Assembly (NCBI GenBank): GCA_038093515.1
Contig: JBBPSI010000123.1
Coordinates: 1 to 64,000, forward strand
Length of the DNA stretch: 64,000 nucleotides
Origin: Butyriboletus loyo
Lineage: Eukaryota > Basidiomycota > Agaricomycetes > Boletales > Boletaceae
Direction of reading: 5' to 3'
Part shown: piece by piece, positions 1-12,038 of the stretch
How positions within the stretch are numbered: position 1 is the first letter of the stretch
How the letters are laid out: each line of letters starts with the position of its first letter
Translations under genes and position numbers: made by a program
The notes under the pieces: model-generated
The model's database searches: none
The model's input: the letters and a program-made list of their open reading frames with translations, nothing else
What the model was told of the DNA's origin: nothing

Positions 1-1
1 T

Positions 2-388
2 GCAGCTGGCAGTTCTAACAACTCTTCATACGAACCCCCACCTCCCTACCTCGCTGGTCGGGGCACTCGTGATTCCCCTATCGTCTTGGACGACAGATCC
101 CCAGCTTCCAGCCCACGCCCTACTCGACCTCGCCTCGTCCACCCGCAACTCTGTTTCAAATGTGGCACAGTTGGACACTTCCATAGGGACTGCCCCAGTT
201 ACACCTGTCCCTTCTGCCACTGGATCACCCCTGGTCATATACAGGAGTTTTGCCCAAGGCATGTCTGCAGCCTTTGCGGCGCTGTTGGCCATATCGTCAC
301 CAATTGCACCTTCCAGGAGGACGTCTGGGGAGATGTCAGTGCCGACGATGCTTACAACAATGACTTCAACAAGGGCGCATCTCAGTGA
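2..388 (+). CDS. C-terminal part of a retrotransposon third ORF with three zinc knuckles (cut by window edge)
   Basis: The frame is open from base 2, so the N-terminus lies outside the window. It encodes a proline-rich stretch, then two CX2CX4HX4C knuckles (CFKCGTVGHFHRDC and CSLCGAVGHIVTNC) flanking a CX2CX6HX4C variant (CPFCHWITPGHIQEFC), and an acidic tail ending in NKGASQ. It is closely similar to the C-terminus of the intact 423-residue protein at 17,781-19,052. In both places the ORF stops shortly before a purine-rich tract and the 3' LTR. This is therefore the end of a second copy of the element B family. Nucleic-acid binding is the family expectation for knuckles; the role of the protein is unknown. 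Confidence 0.8.
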   Translation, partial: AAGSSNNSSYEPPPPYLAGRGTRDSPIVLDDRSPASSPRPTRPRLVHPQLCFKCGTVGHFHRDCPSYTCPFCHWITPGHIQEFCPRHVCSLCGAVGHIVTNCTFQEDVWGDVSADDAYNNDFNKGASQ

Positions 389-439
389 GGGGATGTTTCA
401 AGTAGTGGAGTTGGAGTCTCCACCATGGGAAGGGGATAA

Positions 440-867
440 TGTTATGGTAGTGGTCTACTTTTTCTCTTCATTACCATTTGGACTACAGACTTCTCCTAGC
501 ATTTCGCTAGTTCCCTTTGAATGGTATGAACCGTTCTGATTAGTCATTATTTCTTGTGCACAGACACTGTTTCCTTCATACTCAAGAAGCTTCTAGAGTA
601 TTCCTTCCACATTTGTCTTTCAGCTCTCATGACCCGATTAGGGAGCATGGTCTGTGCACAGACCCCAGTAGTATAAGAACCCAGTCCTTACTCGCATGTA
701 CTCTATCTAGTTCTACACAGTTCACTGCTAGCAATTAGTTTCCACTCCAGACTCTTAGTGTGTGCACTAAGGCATAGTCTGAGACCCAGCTCAGAAACGC
801 TTCACGAGTCCTGCGGCTACTCCAGAGTGCCACCTCAGAGTTCTAGTTGTTAGTGCCCAGCGTAACA
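440..867 (+). repeat. 3' LTR of an element B-family retrotransposon
   Basis: This 428-bp LTR starts TGTTATGG directly after a purine tract (421-439) and ends GCGTAACA, the same termini as the LTRs at 12,039-12,465 and 19,104-19,497. It holds a perfect 16-bp palindrome at 649-664 just before a TATA-like AGTATAAG. The matching 5' LTR and the left target duplication lie outside the window. Confidence 0.85.
649..664. promoter_or_regulatory. Perfect 16-bp palindrome next to the LTR TATA box
   Basis: GGTCTGTGCACAGACC reads the same on both strands and sits about 7 bp before AGTATAAG. Near-identical versions occupy the same place in the other LTRs of this family (3,345-3,360, 12,249-12,264, 19,314-19,329). 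Half-versions occur before the TATA of two other LTR families (near 11,707 and 21,363). It probably binds a dimeric host transcription factor or is a core promoter element; this is inference. Confidence 0.6.
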
Positions 868-872
868 CAAAT

Positions 873-1598
873 ATGGCCCAGGAGAATCACCCATATGCTC
901 ATCGCCTCCACAAACTCTCTGATGATGATACTCTCCACCTCCTTGCTCTGATGTTACAAGACTCTGGACTGTCTCAAGACATAGACTTCAGCTTAGACTC
1001 TTTGTCCCCTCTTGATGCTCTTCACCTGGCCTTCCTGCAAGCCAGACATTTCAATCTCTTTATCAACCACTTAGCCAACCTACCCCATGCTCACCCCCCC
1101 AATTTCATTGTATCTCTCATGCACCACTCGCAGGTCAACCTAGAAACACAGCTCCTTGTCGCTATGGACCAACTAGGCATATCTGACTTTGTACAAGAAA
1201 TTGATGAACAAGTTAGACCACCTTAACCCCTCCTTCGAAAACTATCTTCATCTCCCCTCCCTCGTCTAAATGCCTCCATTGACACTCCTGCTTGATGCGA
1301 ACACCCTACCCACTCAATGGAACCTACTATAGGACACTCTCTGTCCGATAATGAACCAATCACCTTGACACCGGAGGAAATCCAAGCAATTGAAGAAGTA
1401 GAAAGGACTTTCACCCCAGCAGAACAAGAACATCAAAGGGTACAAAACAATGCCCCTCTTCCTCACTCCCACCCTCTCTACCATGACACTTGCTTTACCT
1501 GCCGACACCTCGGACATACTCGCATCAATTGCACCCTTTACCAATATCCTTTCTGCCTCCAATCCTCCCCTGGCCATCCCCAGTCGCATTGCCCATGA
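873..1598 (+). pseudogene. Broken third-ORF zinc-knuckle protein of a second LTR-element family
   Basis: Two open stretches (873-1226 and 1317-1598) in the same transcriptional direction resemble the ORF3 protein of element B. The first has the helical N-terminal part, with a run like HPPNFIVSLMHHSQVNLE matching the layout of element B ORF3. The second has a CCHC knuckle (CFTCRHLGHTRINC) followed by a CX2C..H..C variant. Stops and frame changes separate the two halves. A purine tract and a TGTTA LTR start follow at 1,861-1,877, so the position relative to the 3' LTR is conserved. The sequence differs clearly from element B, so this is a distinct family. Confidence 0.55.
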
Positions 1599-1876
1599 AG
1601 GAGACGTTCCAACCCCTCCTCCCAGTCTTCTAGTAGGTCCTCTGGATCATCACACCACCACCCTCCTCGCCCACTATACAACCCTTTCCTAACACATGCC
1701 ATTTGCCAAAGCTGAGAGGAACACCTACAGGAACATTGAGAGCATGGAGAGGTCTGCCCTCACAAAGGAGACGATATAATTGACAATGTTGGCTATGCTA
1801 ACATCACAGGATCCACAGTCTTCAGATCCATGGACTTTTAGGAAGTATGATGACTTCCAATGTAAAGGGGGGGTAA

Positions 1877-2364
1877 TGTTATGATTCATTCATTTCTTCT
1901 CTACTTAAGCATATCTCATGATAGCTTATCCCTTAGCCAACTCAACTCAGAATATCTTTCTTTCTCTTCATAGATAGCGAGATCCAACCCTCAATCTATC
2001 GCTTCTCTTTAAGGTAGTCTCATGGAATATTCCATGACCTTCTATTGTATGACTTCCTTTCACCCAATGGCAATTCTCCTTCATATTGTACAATAGCCAT
2101 CTTTCCTTTCCTATCCTTGGTCCATGCACATTCTCCTGTACTATAATATGACAAGATCTAGCTATGTTGTACTCTAAGCTAGATCTACTTGGAATCACCA
2201 TCGATATCCTCATCCTCTCATCTCTAGTAGCAAGTCATCTTCCTTCAATCAGAACACCAGATAAATCCTTTGTCTTGAAGGTTAGACTTGACATCTAGAA
2301 GAACTCTTGAGTCTCAGAACTACATCCAAGTCTATGCTCGTACTTACCCAGTCCAAGTGTAACA
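1877..2364 (+). repeat. Candidate 3' LTR of the second family
   Basis: The stretch begins TGTTATGATTC right after a purine tract (AAAGGGGGGGTAA) and could end at GTGTAACA at 2,364, giving 488 bp. Both ends match the TGTTA..TAACA form of the other LTRs here. No second copy exists in the window, so the right boundary is uncertain. Confidence 0.4.
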
Positions 2365-2974
2365 TCTTCTATCTCCTCCCTTTGGAGTGACAGTCTGCAT
2401 CAGGGTCATGCCTGATTTGCGAAGTGTGACATAGGGTCCCCCAAAACCTTACAGCTGAGCATATACCATTTCATTAGTCCCTGTGGTAACATGGGAGGTA
2501 GAGCATCAATAAATAGCCATAATCATTCGTTACTTAGTAGTAAAAAACTCTTTACCCATTACAGTTCATTACCAAACCCAACTTCAAAGGAGATACTACC
2601 TCTGATTGAAGAAATACTTCTTTCATCCTACTTACTGTAGACTTCCCCAGATTTTTTTTGGAAGATAGGGAACAGTAAGGAACTTTGCAGTTTGTAGTTA
2701 GTTTACAAGGAACTTGCTGAAGAAAATTCAAATGAACTACTTGGGTCTTTTCATCTTCACAACCATCGCCACCTATGTTATCCTAATCACAATCCTCTAC
2801 TTCATTCTCAAAGTATTCACCATCATCAGGAAACAAACAAACCCATACACCATTACTCTTTCTTTCAACAAATACAAATTCACCACTAAACTCTCATTTC
2901 CCACCATCCAACACCCACAAGGAGACAGAGAACTTTCTGAACATGATTGGGATCAGCAGACTTGGAATTAAGTC
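2365..2974. other. Undefined AT-rich sequence with one short ORF
   Basis: No known gene is visible. A short frame from the ATG at 2,732 to 2,971 (79 residues) predicts one hydrophobic segment (about residues 4-32) and a polar tail. It has no recognisable relative and lies between retroelement remains, so it may be chance or part of the G1 leader. Confidence 0.25.
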
Positions 2975-3142
2975 AAACTGAGTTCCAAAACTTTGTTGGA
3001 CAATTTTCCTCCAGAGGATAAAAGAATGTTGGGAGGACCTTCAGGATCTATCAGATATGATGACCAAGTCCTGTGTGACCTCTTCGTGTAGTGGCTCTCA
3101 AAGGAAAAAGAGGATAATGTTTCAAAGAAAGTTGCTGATCCA

Positions 3143-3568
3143 TGTTATGCTGGTGTGCTAACAACTAGAACACTAGGTGGCACTCTGGAGTAGCCACAGG
3201 ACTTGGGAGATGATTCTCAGATGGTTCTCAGACTATGTCTTAGTGCGCACACTAAGAGTCTGGAGTGAAACTAATTGCTAGCAGGTTACTGTGTAAAACT
3301 AGATAAAGTACAACTGTACAGAGGTTGGGTTTATATACTACAAGGGTCTGCGCACAGACCATGTCCCCAATTGGGTCGCGAGAGTCATAAAGACAAATGA
3401 GGAAGGAATACTCTAGAAGCTTCTTGAGTAAGAAAGAAACAGTGTCTGTGCATGGGAAATGATGACTAATCTGAATGGTCATACCGTTCAAAGGGAACTA
3501 GCAGAAGGCTGGGAGAACGTAGTAGTCCAAGTGGTAATGGAGAGAAAAAGTATACCACTACCGTAACA
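3143..3568 (-). repeat. Solo LTR of the element B family, inverted, inside G1 gag
   Basis: This is the reverse complement of the LTR at 440-867: 426 bp, with TGTTACGG as its 5' end (read on the minus strand at 3,568) and the palindrome at 3,345-3,360. The flanking 5-mers ATCCA (3,138-3,142) and ATTCA (3,569-3,573) look like a target duplication with one mismatch. No internal sequence is present, so it is a solo LTR left by LTR-LTR recombination. Confidence 0.85.
3345..3360. promoter_or_regulatory. LTR palindrome (solo LTR copy)
   Basis: GGTCTGCGCACAGACC, one base away from the perfect palindrome at 649-664, located just before the TATA of the inverted solo LTR. Confidence 0.5.
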
Positions 3569-4620
3569 ATTCAGGGGAATGGGATGGTGATAGAGAGAAG
3601 TTTCATTACTGGTGGACTTCTCTAAAAGTCTGGGTATCGGTCCAGAATTGGAAAACCAACAAACTCTGAATGGTCACAGTTCTCAGCCACATTAAGGGAA
3701 AAGGAAAGGACTTTTCCCAATTGTGCCTTGAGGACTTTGTAGATCAGGAGGACAAATGGAAAGATCTGACAGATGTGTCCAAAGGATACAAGGAGGATGA
3801 CGCTTGGCCTACATGGAAAGGGTTACAAAAATTTATATGAGAACATTTCCAAATCAACATTCTCTCACATCAAGCCCTGAAAAAGCTCATGATGCTTCAA
3901 CAAGGTCAATCACCCATTGACATCTTCTTGGAGTGATTTAGGGTTTTGTACAAACAAGTGGAGGCTGAGCCTGGCCATGTGATAGAACTGCTGAAGCAAG
4001 CAGTTAAGCATGAGATCTATAAACAGGTCTTTCTATCAGTTAAGGCAGATGTCATGGAGGACCTGGACCTTTTAATAGAAGAGTACTGTAAGGCAGGTCA
4101 TGCCTTTGAGGAAATGTACTCAGAAAGGGGAATAGGAAGTGGATGTCAGGGCCAATACCAATTTAAGCCCTATACACAACCTCCTTGGGTCTATCCACCT
4201 CCTCAGGGCCCACCACCAGGCTATACCACCATTGGCTTGCAACCCAGCAGAGTGCCCCTATGGACATTGGAGCTGTCAAAACAAAAAAGGAAACAAGGAC
4301 CTGTTTTGGGTGCAGCAACATTGGGCACATTTGGCCCAATTGTCCCCAGAACCCAAACTATCAGGATAAACCCACACCACATGCTCACCAGCAATGGGTA
4401 TGAGAGCAGTGGCTGCAGCAGGACATTGGTACCTGGACACAGGAATGGGTCACTACAAACAATTGGAAGGAAGCAACACCTTCTAATAATACCAATTATC
4501 ACAAAAGGCCTTTACCAGCACCACTGGCAACCAAGTTGCCACAACAAGGAATCTCCCAGCACACTACATACATGGGAGAAGAAGCAAGGGCTTATTGGGT
4601 GAACACATTTGCCTGTGAAG
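3569..4620 (+). pseudogene. G1 Gag remnant
   Basis: After the solo LTR the frame shows a capsid-like segment (AWPTWKGLQKF, then EHFQINILSHQALKKL, with an internal stop) typical of Retrotrans_gag. A Pro-rich linker follows, then a CCHC knuckle CFGCSNIGHIWPNC near 4,300 in another frame. Stops and a frameshift between capsid and knuckle make it non-functional. The longest open piece is 3,946-4,602. Confidence 0.7.
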
Positions 4621-4648
4621 CAAAGGACAAGGTGGACAAGGCTTTAAA

Positions 4649-7600
4649 ATGAAGTCATCTCTTAGTGTTGGGGTACCTAAGGGACAGAACAATTCTTTTT
4701 CTAATCACTTCTCTTCACTATCAACATTTTTGGACTCCTATGTAGACAGAAATGAACATTTAGATAAGGAATCTTCACTAGCAGTTGGTTCGGTGTTTAC
4801 ACAATCTTCCTTGGAGGAAAGCAAAGATGTTCCTGGATTGATTGATTGCAAAGAGGATGACTTTCCCATAGCTACGATTTCTTCTGTACTGAAAAATATA
4901 TCTATTGAAAATCCTGTTAGAGAGACTCCTAAAAAGAGCTTGGCACTGGGATCAACAAATAGTGTGCTTAATTCTCTATTAAGACAAATGAACACTCAAT
5001 CCACTATTTCTTCTTCTTCTTTTCCTTCTAAATCCCCATTAAAAAGTTCTTTGATGTTTGGTGGTGATTACTCTCTGTTGGTTACCATCACCTACCAGTC
5101 AAATGCTACTTGGCAAACTCATTTGCTTAAAGCTTTGCTGGATACAGGAGCAGTCAATACATTTATTGACAAAGAAAATTGCAAAACTTGCAAAACTGAT
5201 TTGGTTCCTTTGTCATGTTCTATGGAGGTTATAAATGCGGATGGCTCTAAAGGAGATATTGGACACATCACACATAAAGTTTCATTGTTTATGGAAATTG
5301 ATGGACATTACAAATCCCTTGAGGCTTACGTTTCTCTCTTGGATTCCCATCAAATGATTATTGGCTATGATTGGTTTGCACGCCACAATCTGGATATTGA
5401 TTGGTGTTTCAAGAAAATATCTTTCAAACATTGCATTGTTCCCCTTATTGTAAAGTTATCATGGACACCATTTCTTTGTCCAGCATTACTAGTTGTTGTT
5501 CTATCGAGCCTGGTATGGCTGAAAAAGTGCCCAAGGCTTATCATGAGTATTTAGACATTTTCTCAGGGGATGAAGCAGCACATATGCCTGAGTGCAAGCC
5601 TTGGCATCATGCAATTGATCTTAAGCCCAATTTCATACCGAAAAAGGGTCAGGTTATTCCTATGTCTGATGAAGAACAAGATCAGATCAGAAGCTTTGTT
5701 GATAAAGAACTTAAATGGATTACATAAGACCATCCAAGTCACCTCAGACAGCCCCTGTGTTCTTTATTCCTAAAAAGACTGGTGACAAGCATATGGTTAT
5801 GGACTATCAATATCTAAATGATGGAACCATTAAAAATGGTTACCCATTACCCCTCATACTGCAGTTGATTGATAGGCTTAAATGTGCCGATATCTTTACT
5901 GCATTAGATCTCTGATGGGGTTTTAACATTATTCATATCAAAGAAGGAGATGAATGGAAAGCCACATTCATTACGCTGATTGGGGCTTATGAACCAACTG
6001 TTATATACTTTGGGCTTACTAATTCCCCTCTTATTTTTCAAAACATGATGAACAATATATTTAATGACATGTATGCTATTGTCATTATTTATATTGATGA
6101 CATTATGATATTTACTAAAGGGAAAACTAAGGCAGAACACAAGGACATTGTAAAAGAAGTCCTCCAATGCCTTAGGGACAATGATCTATTTTTAAAACCA
6201 GAAAAATGTGTCTTTTCTTCAGATAAAGTAGACTTTCTCAGTATGGTAGTTTCCAAGGATGGAGTTGAGATGCAGACCAAGAAAATGGATGCCAGATGTG
6301 ACTGGCCCACTCCCACATGTCTTAAACAAGTTCAAGCATTCCTTGGATTATGTAATTACTATAGAAGGTTTATCGAGTGCTTCTCAGAGATAGCTCACCC
6401 TCTCAATAATTTGATGAAGAAGGATACTCCTTTCAAATGGGGTAAAGAAGAACAGTCAGCATTTGATATACTGAAAGAAAAGTTTATGACAGCACCACTT
6501 TTGGCCTACCCAGATCAAGACAAGGAGATGAGGGTAGAAACAGACACCTCAGATATAGCAGTGGGAGCCATTCTTTCCATAAAAGGATTGGATGACCTAT
6601 GGCACCCCTGTGCATTCCTTTCACACTCTTTTGATGCTGCAGAACGGAACTATCTGATTTATGATAAAGAACTTTTGGCCATTATCTGCACTTTAGAAGA
6701 ATGGTGCCACTATTTAATCAGGAGAGAAGGTTTTGAGATCTGGACAGATCACAAGAACCTAGAATACTGGAAGAAGCTGCAAACATTATCTGGACAACAA
6801 GCCCATTGGCATGCACTTCTTCAAGAATTTAATTATTTGTTTGTATACAAACCAGGATCTACCAATGGTAGAGCAGATGCACTTTCACATTGAGCAGATC
6901 ATGGTGATGCTGTAACAGATCACAACACAAACATTACTGTATTACCTCTGAACCTTTTCCTTAATAAAGTTTCTCTTTCATCTTTCTTTTATGATACATT
7001 ACAAGAAGAATCCAAAAAAGAAAAAGAAAAACCTGGATTCTATTATGATTTGGAACAATCCATATGTATTAATGAGAAGAAAAAAGTCATTGTGCCTGAA
7101 GCACTTATAATATAATTGCTTAACATATGCCACAATTCTCCTATTGCTGGTCACTTGGGTCAAGCCTGTACAGCACATCTTCTTACACAATATTTCATGT
7201 GGCCTGGTGTCACAAAGGATGTTAAACAATATGTAGAAAGCTGTCAAGCATGCACCCTCATGAAGGGTAAGCAAAATGCACTGGCAGGAAAACTATTACC
7301 ACTTCCTATGGCTAGTCACCCTTGGGAAGATATTTCTGTTGATTTTGTGACTGGACTTCCGCTTTCTAACAGCTTTGATGCCATTTGTACAATAGTCAAT
7401 TGTTTCTCCAAAGAAGTGGTTTATGTCCCTTGTTTGACAACTACCTCTTCTAAGGATTTAGTGGTTATATTCAGAGACAATGTTTGGTGTACTCATGGAC
7501 TTCCCATTATGATAGTTTCAGACTGAGGTCCCCAGTTCATTTCAGACTTTACCATGGAGCTTTGTAAGCTTCTCAGCATTTCTCAGAAAATCTCTACGGC

Positions 7601-7700
7601 TTATCATCCTCAATCTGATGGGCAAACCAAACAGATAAATAGAGAAATGGAACAATATTTACATACATATGTGGCTAAAAAAACAAGAAATATGGGCTGA
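4649..7700 (+). pseudogene. G1 Pol remnant: protease, RT, RNase H, integrase
   Basis: The first piece (4,649-5,554) contains the aspartic protease motif LLDTGAVNTF and then IIGYDWF. RT follows in broken frames: RPSKSPQTAPVFFIPKK near 5,725, and YIDD at about 6,093. RNase H includes TDTSDIAVGAIL and DHKNLEYW. Integrase (about 7,080-7,700) shows the zinc-binding H..H..C..C region (SPIAGHLGQ, CQACTLMKGK) and the core STAYHPQSDGQTKQINRE. At least four stops or frame changes are visible, for example TGA after TALDL at 5,913. No chromodomain is reached before the sequence ends. Confidence 0.85.
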
Positions 7701-7977
7701 ATGGATTAAAATTGCTCAGTTCAACCATAATACAGTGGGCAACAAAACTGTTGCAATGTTGGCAACATTTTGATTGTTAAGCTAATAACTCAAGAAGCAC
7801 TAAAGGTAAACCTCCTAAACCTACCCATAGCAGAAATCCATAATCAAGGGCTTTCCAAAAATATATACATTGCTTATGTAATGTATTCTATATTCACCAA
7901 TCAAGCAAGGGTACTCATTGCAACAGTTTTGTTGCTGATATCAAGGGTATCTAAATTAGTATGAAGTATATCCTCCT

Positions 7978-8406
7978 TGTTGAAACGGTAGTGTTCTATT
8001 TCTGTATTTCACTTACAGCCACTACATTTCTAGACTGGTCTATATGACATCATTGTCTAGACCTAGTCACGCTTATCACATTACAAATAGCTCTTATTAT
8101 GCTATTGGACAATATGCTTAGTCTTATCTCTTATCTCTATCATATCGTCATGTATTTCATACTATACCTTATAAAGGTACTATACAGAACATAAGTACAA
8201 ACACTCATGTACTGTATATAAGACAGCCCTTATGCCTTGTTGCTTTTCTCTAGATCTTTCAGTGATATCTCTAAGTTGAGCTTTGCTCCTTATACTCTGT
8301 TTGCGATACTCTCACTCTCGTATTATCAGTGATTCTTTCCACTGATAGGTTTACCCTTGCATCCTTCATTGCCCTCGGTGCACCTGCTTGGACTTTACCA
8401 ATTCCG
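7978..8406 (+). repeat. LTR-like repeat F, copy 1
   Basis: About 429 bp, matching in inverted orientation the insert at 16,511-16,928 inside element B. It starts TGTTGAAACGGTAGTG, has a TATA-like TATATAAGACAG near 8,215, and ends TTTACCAATTCCGA, lacking the usual CA end. It lies between truncated G1 and truncated G2. No target duplication flanks it, which suggests that the junction formed by recombination or that one side was deleted. Confidence 0.6.
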
Positions 8407-11240
8407 AAACTTTCAGTTTCTTTTCTAAACCTGTTAGAGCGAACCTTTCCATATATTTCTGAGATTTGACGATTTCATTCTTAATTGACTTGGGAAATGA
8501 CGTTGGAATTTGAAGATCTGTTTCTTCTTCCACGATTTCTGGAAACACTATAGAACGATTTGTGAGTTTGAAGTTTGGGTCAAAGACTCGGAAGAGGTGA
8601 TCTTTGAGGAGAGTGATTGACTTGTTGTCGTTCACCCCCCTCTCATGGTCTGGCCTCCTGGACAGACAATCGGCACGGTTTAATTTTCCAGCTTTATGCG
8701 AGAGGACGAAATGATAGTTGGCAAGTTCATTCATCCATTGCGCTTGACAACAATTCAAGTCTTGCAGTTTTCGGAAATACGTAAGGTTTTTGTGATCGGA
8801 TTCGATAAGGAACTCTTTATGTGCATCCATGAGATAGTGACGCCATTCTTGTAGACATTCCACTATTGTGAGGAGTTCCAGATCGTAAATCTCGTAGTTC
8901 CTTTCCGTTTCATTGCACATTCGAGAGAAGAAAGCAACTGGGTGCCACAAGTCATTTTGTTTTTGTGACAGAATTCCCCTGATTCCTGTTCCCGACACAT
9001 CTGCTTCAACCTTGAATTCGCCATCATCCGTTGCTAAAGCTAAAACTGGAGCGAAGATAAGAGTCGTTTTCAAAGATTTAAAAGCCAACTCTTGTTCCTC
9101 TATCCATTGCCAATCGATCTTGCCCATCAATTTAGTCAGAGCTTTTGCTTTTGTACTGAATCCTTCAACAAATCTGCAATAGAAATTAAGAAAACCCAAA
9201 AATGATTGGAGTTCCTTTTTGTTGGTTGGGACCAGCCATTCTGCAATCACTTTTACTTTGACCGGGTCCATCTTCGCACTTCCATGACCTACGATGAGTC
9301 CGAGATATTCTGTTTCTTCGGTCTCAAATTCGCATTTTGAAGGTTTTAGGAAGAGATTGTTTTTTTGCAGGATTTCCAGTACTTCCTTTACGATTTGATG
9401 ATGTTCTTCCAGATCCGCGGTGAAGATCATGATGTCATCGATATACACCACAACCTTTCCTTTATGTATTAGTTCGTGGAAAATGGTGTTCATCATCATT
9501 TGAAACGTCACTGGGGAATTGGTGAGGCTGAAGAACATGACTAGAGGTTTATATAATCCTCGATTTGTGTGGAAAGCAGCCTTCTATTCATCTCCGTCCT
9601 TAATTCGGACATTATTGTAACCCCATTGTATGTCTAATTTCGTAAAGTATTTTGCTCCTTTCAATTTGTTGACCAATTCTTGGATTAATGGGAGCGGATA
9701 CTGATTTTTGATAGTGATGTTGTTGAGTTTCCTATAATCCTGCATGGGTCTTAATTGTCCATCTTTCTTCTTTATAAAGAAGAACACTGAAGCGAATGGA
9801 GACTTAGACGGTCTTATCCGGCCGGATTGTAGATTCTCTTTGAGGAAAACATTGAGTTCTTTTTGTTCGTCAGGAGATAAGTTGTATATTTTGCAATTGA
9901 CAACGTGTTCGCCAGGGGTAAGTTCTATAGCGTGGTCCCATGGCTTTCTTGGTGGTAACTCGTCGAAATTCTCTTTGTCAAAAACTGACTTATACCCATG
10001 ATAATGATTGGGTACTATTTCCTCGAATGTCTTTTCCTTCTTTTTGGCTATGACTTCTGCTGCTAATTCAGTGGACTTTGTAGCACAGAGATATGAGTTG
10101 CAATCCAATTGAAAGATTCGATCACCATTTTCTATTGGTTCCTCGTCATCGTCCTCTTCCGTTGGTATCAATTGCGGAACTGGGTAACAATTTGCTCTGC
10201 ATTTGAACTCCAACGTTCCTTCTTGCCAATCAATCTGAGGGTTATGCTTTTTTAGCCACTCATGACCTATGAACAAGTCAGCTTTTCCCAAATCTGTTAC
10301 GCCAAATAGTATTTTTTCAGAGTGTTCTCTGACTTTCATTTGTAAGATGACGTAGTCGGTAATTTTGCCACTGGCGTTCATAGTACCATCGGCATTATAC
10401 ACGGATATAGGATGGGGAAGAGGGATTGTGTTGATTCCTTTAGCTTTTACAAAACCAGAGCTGATTGAAGATCCAGTACAACTGCTGTCTATTAATGTGG
10501 TCACTTCAAATGTTTGATTGTCGTCTGTCGTGATTAACTGTACTGAAACTTCTAAACTGTTTTTTTGTCGAATTACTTCGAACGAACTTTCGCTCTTGTC
10601 TTAGTTCTGCAATAGTCACCCACACTGCATCGTCGTCCATAGCTTTCAAATCCTCAACTAGAGAATTCGAAACTTCTTTTATTCGGGACTTGTTGACGAA
10701 GGTTTCTAACTGCTGTTTTATGGTTTCGGAATCATGATGACATAACGCTCTAACCATTTGATCCGAAGACCAATAACGGAGATTGCTACATTTACTCCTT
10801 ACCCTAGGATTGCATCCTTTGATTGCTTGTTCCCCAGACGGAACAGAGGCAGAGGGGGTCAAAGGGACCCCACAACTCTTTTGCTCTTGTGGCGACGCAA
10901 CCCCAGAGTCAGTTTCTGATGTAACTACCAGTGTTTCACTGGCCCGAGTAGTGCCACTTATGGAGAGGGTGCACTTCATTGATCTCTCAGTTTCTCCTGA
11001 AATGGACTTTGAAATCTGCTTCTGCTCACCTTCGGTCTTCGGCTTCTCGATTTTTCGATCTGCCTTAGACCTTTTCAGGATTTTTACAACGGGCGCCTCA
11101 GCTTGTGTGGGCTTCACCGTTGATTCCTGTGTCTCTTCGTTTTCCCTAGCATGTTCCACTTCTAGACAACTAAATTTATTTGAAGATGGAAGACATGAGG
11201 TACTAACAGTGTTCTTCAGCAAGTCGAGACTATGTCTCAC
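8407..11240 (-). pseudogene. G2 Pol remnant: linker, protease, RT, RNase H (3' truncated)
   Basis: A charged linker (11,240-10,506) leads into the protease. The protease active site reads LIDSSCTG, where functional enzymes have D-S/T-G, and IGHEWLKKHNPQIDW follows. RT shows RPSKSPFASVFFFIKKKDG and YIDDIMIF. A TAG at about 9,585 replaces the Trp of the conserved DEWKAAF. RNase H has DVSGTGIRGILSQ, DHKNLTYF and LSRRPDHERG. The frame runs on to HRGQ and stops within repeat F, so integrase is absent. The motifs leave little doubt about the family. Confidence 0.85.
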
Positions 11241-11402
11241 TGAAGATTCGGAAAATCCCCTTTAGGGACATCAGGATCGATCTTCTCGAGTATTTCTACT
11301 AATTGTCCTTCATGTTTGAAACACTTGGGTATTCTTACAGTCACGCACAAGATGACCTTTCTCGCCACATTTAAAGCATAGCCCCTGTGACCGGGCTTTG
11401 CC

Positions 11403-11922
11403 TGTTATAATCATAACATTTTATTTGTACACTTCGTACACTTTCAATTCGGACTTAGTCGTTTTCACTTTCAAAGGTCACGTGACATAGCGCACGTGAT
11501 CGTGGGAACTTACATGTGATCCATTGCTGACTAAGCATATGATGTCATGGCCTAGACCAAGCCTAGACTCTATGACGTCACGACACATGTATTTAATCTC
11601 CGTTTACTTCTCTTCCTTTTGATCCCCGCGCCTCGTGTGGTTAATCACCGTTGCGCTTCTCTTCTTTAGTCTATCCATGTATAGTAATTCCTCACACACA
11701 CAGCATGGTCTGTGCGCATCCTTGTACAATATAAAAGGGCTCGTGGTTAGACTAGGATTCCCTAGTTTTAACCACTTGTCTATTCGCTGGCAACAGTTGA
11801 AGATTAAGTTGAAACTCCTTGATTCCATCTTGCCAGGTCTTTGTGTAGACCTGCAACTGTAGTGGGACCTCGTGTGAAAGGGTACTACGTGCTAGCATTC
11901 GACTGCGCATTGCCTCGCAACA
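11403..11922 (+). repeat. Solo LTR, family C, copy 1 (TSD TTGCC)
   Basis: The 520-bp unit starts TGTTATAATCATAACA and ends CTCGCAACA. TTGCC occurs immediately on both sides (11,398-11,402 and 11,923-11,927). Near-identical copies are at 20,230-20,749 and, inverted, at 25,375-25,885. A TATA-like ATATAAAAG follows GGTCTGTGCGCA near 11,707. No internal domain accompanies any copy. Confidence 0.92.
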
Positions 11923-12038
11923 TTGCCTAGATCCATTGGTTGCCCTTGCCCTGGGTACATGATCCCTGTGGAGCTAGAGCTTACCGACTCCTTCTTTTCA
12001 GCTGGCTGTTGCCGAAATGGTTCTTTCGAAGCTGATAC

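Larger units (their letters stand above)
2975..7770 (+). mobile_element. G1: decayed Ty3/gypsy retrotransposon, no clear LTRs
   Basis: Fragments of gag, protease, reverse transcriptase, RNase H and integrase occur in the canonical Ty3/gypsy order on the plus strand, broken by many stops and frame changes. The gag is interrupted by a solo LTR (3,143-3,568). The element ends abruptly inside integrase near 7,770. Codon use is AT-rich compared with elements B and D, and decay is much greater, so it is probably the oldest element here. Confidence 0.8.

Noticed and set aside
2732..2971. Small single-membrane-segment ORF considered as a host gene or toxin-like peptide
   Set aside because: Isolated between retroelement remnants, no relatives recognised; kept only as a low-confidence note.
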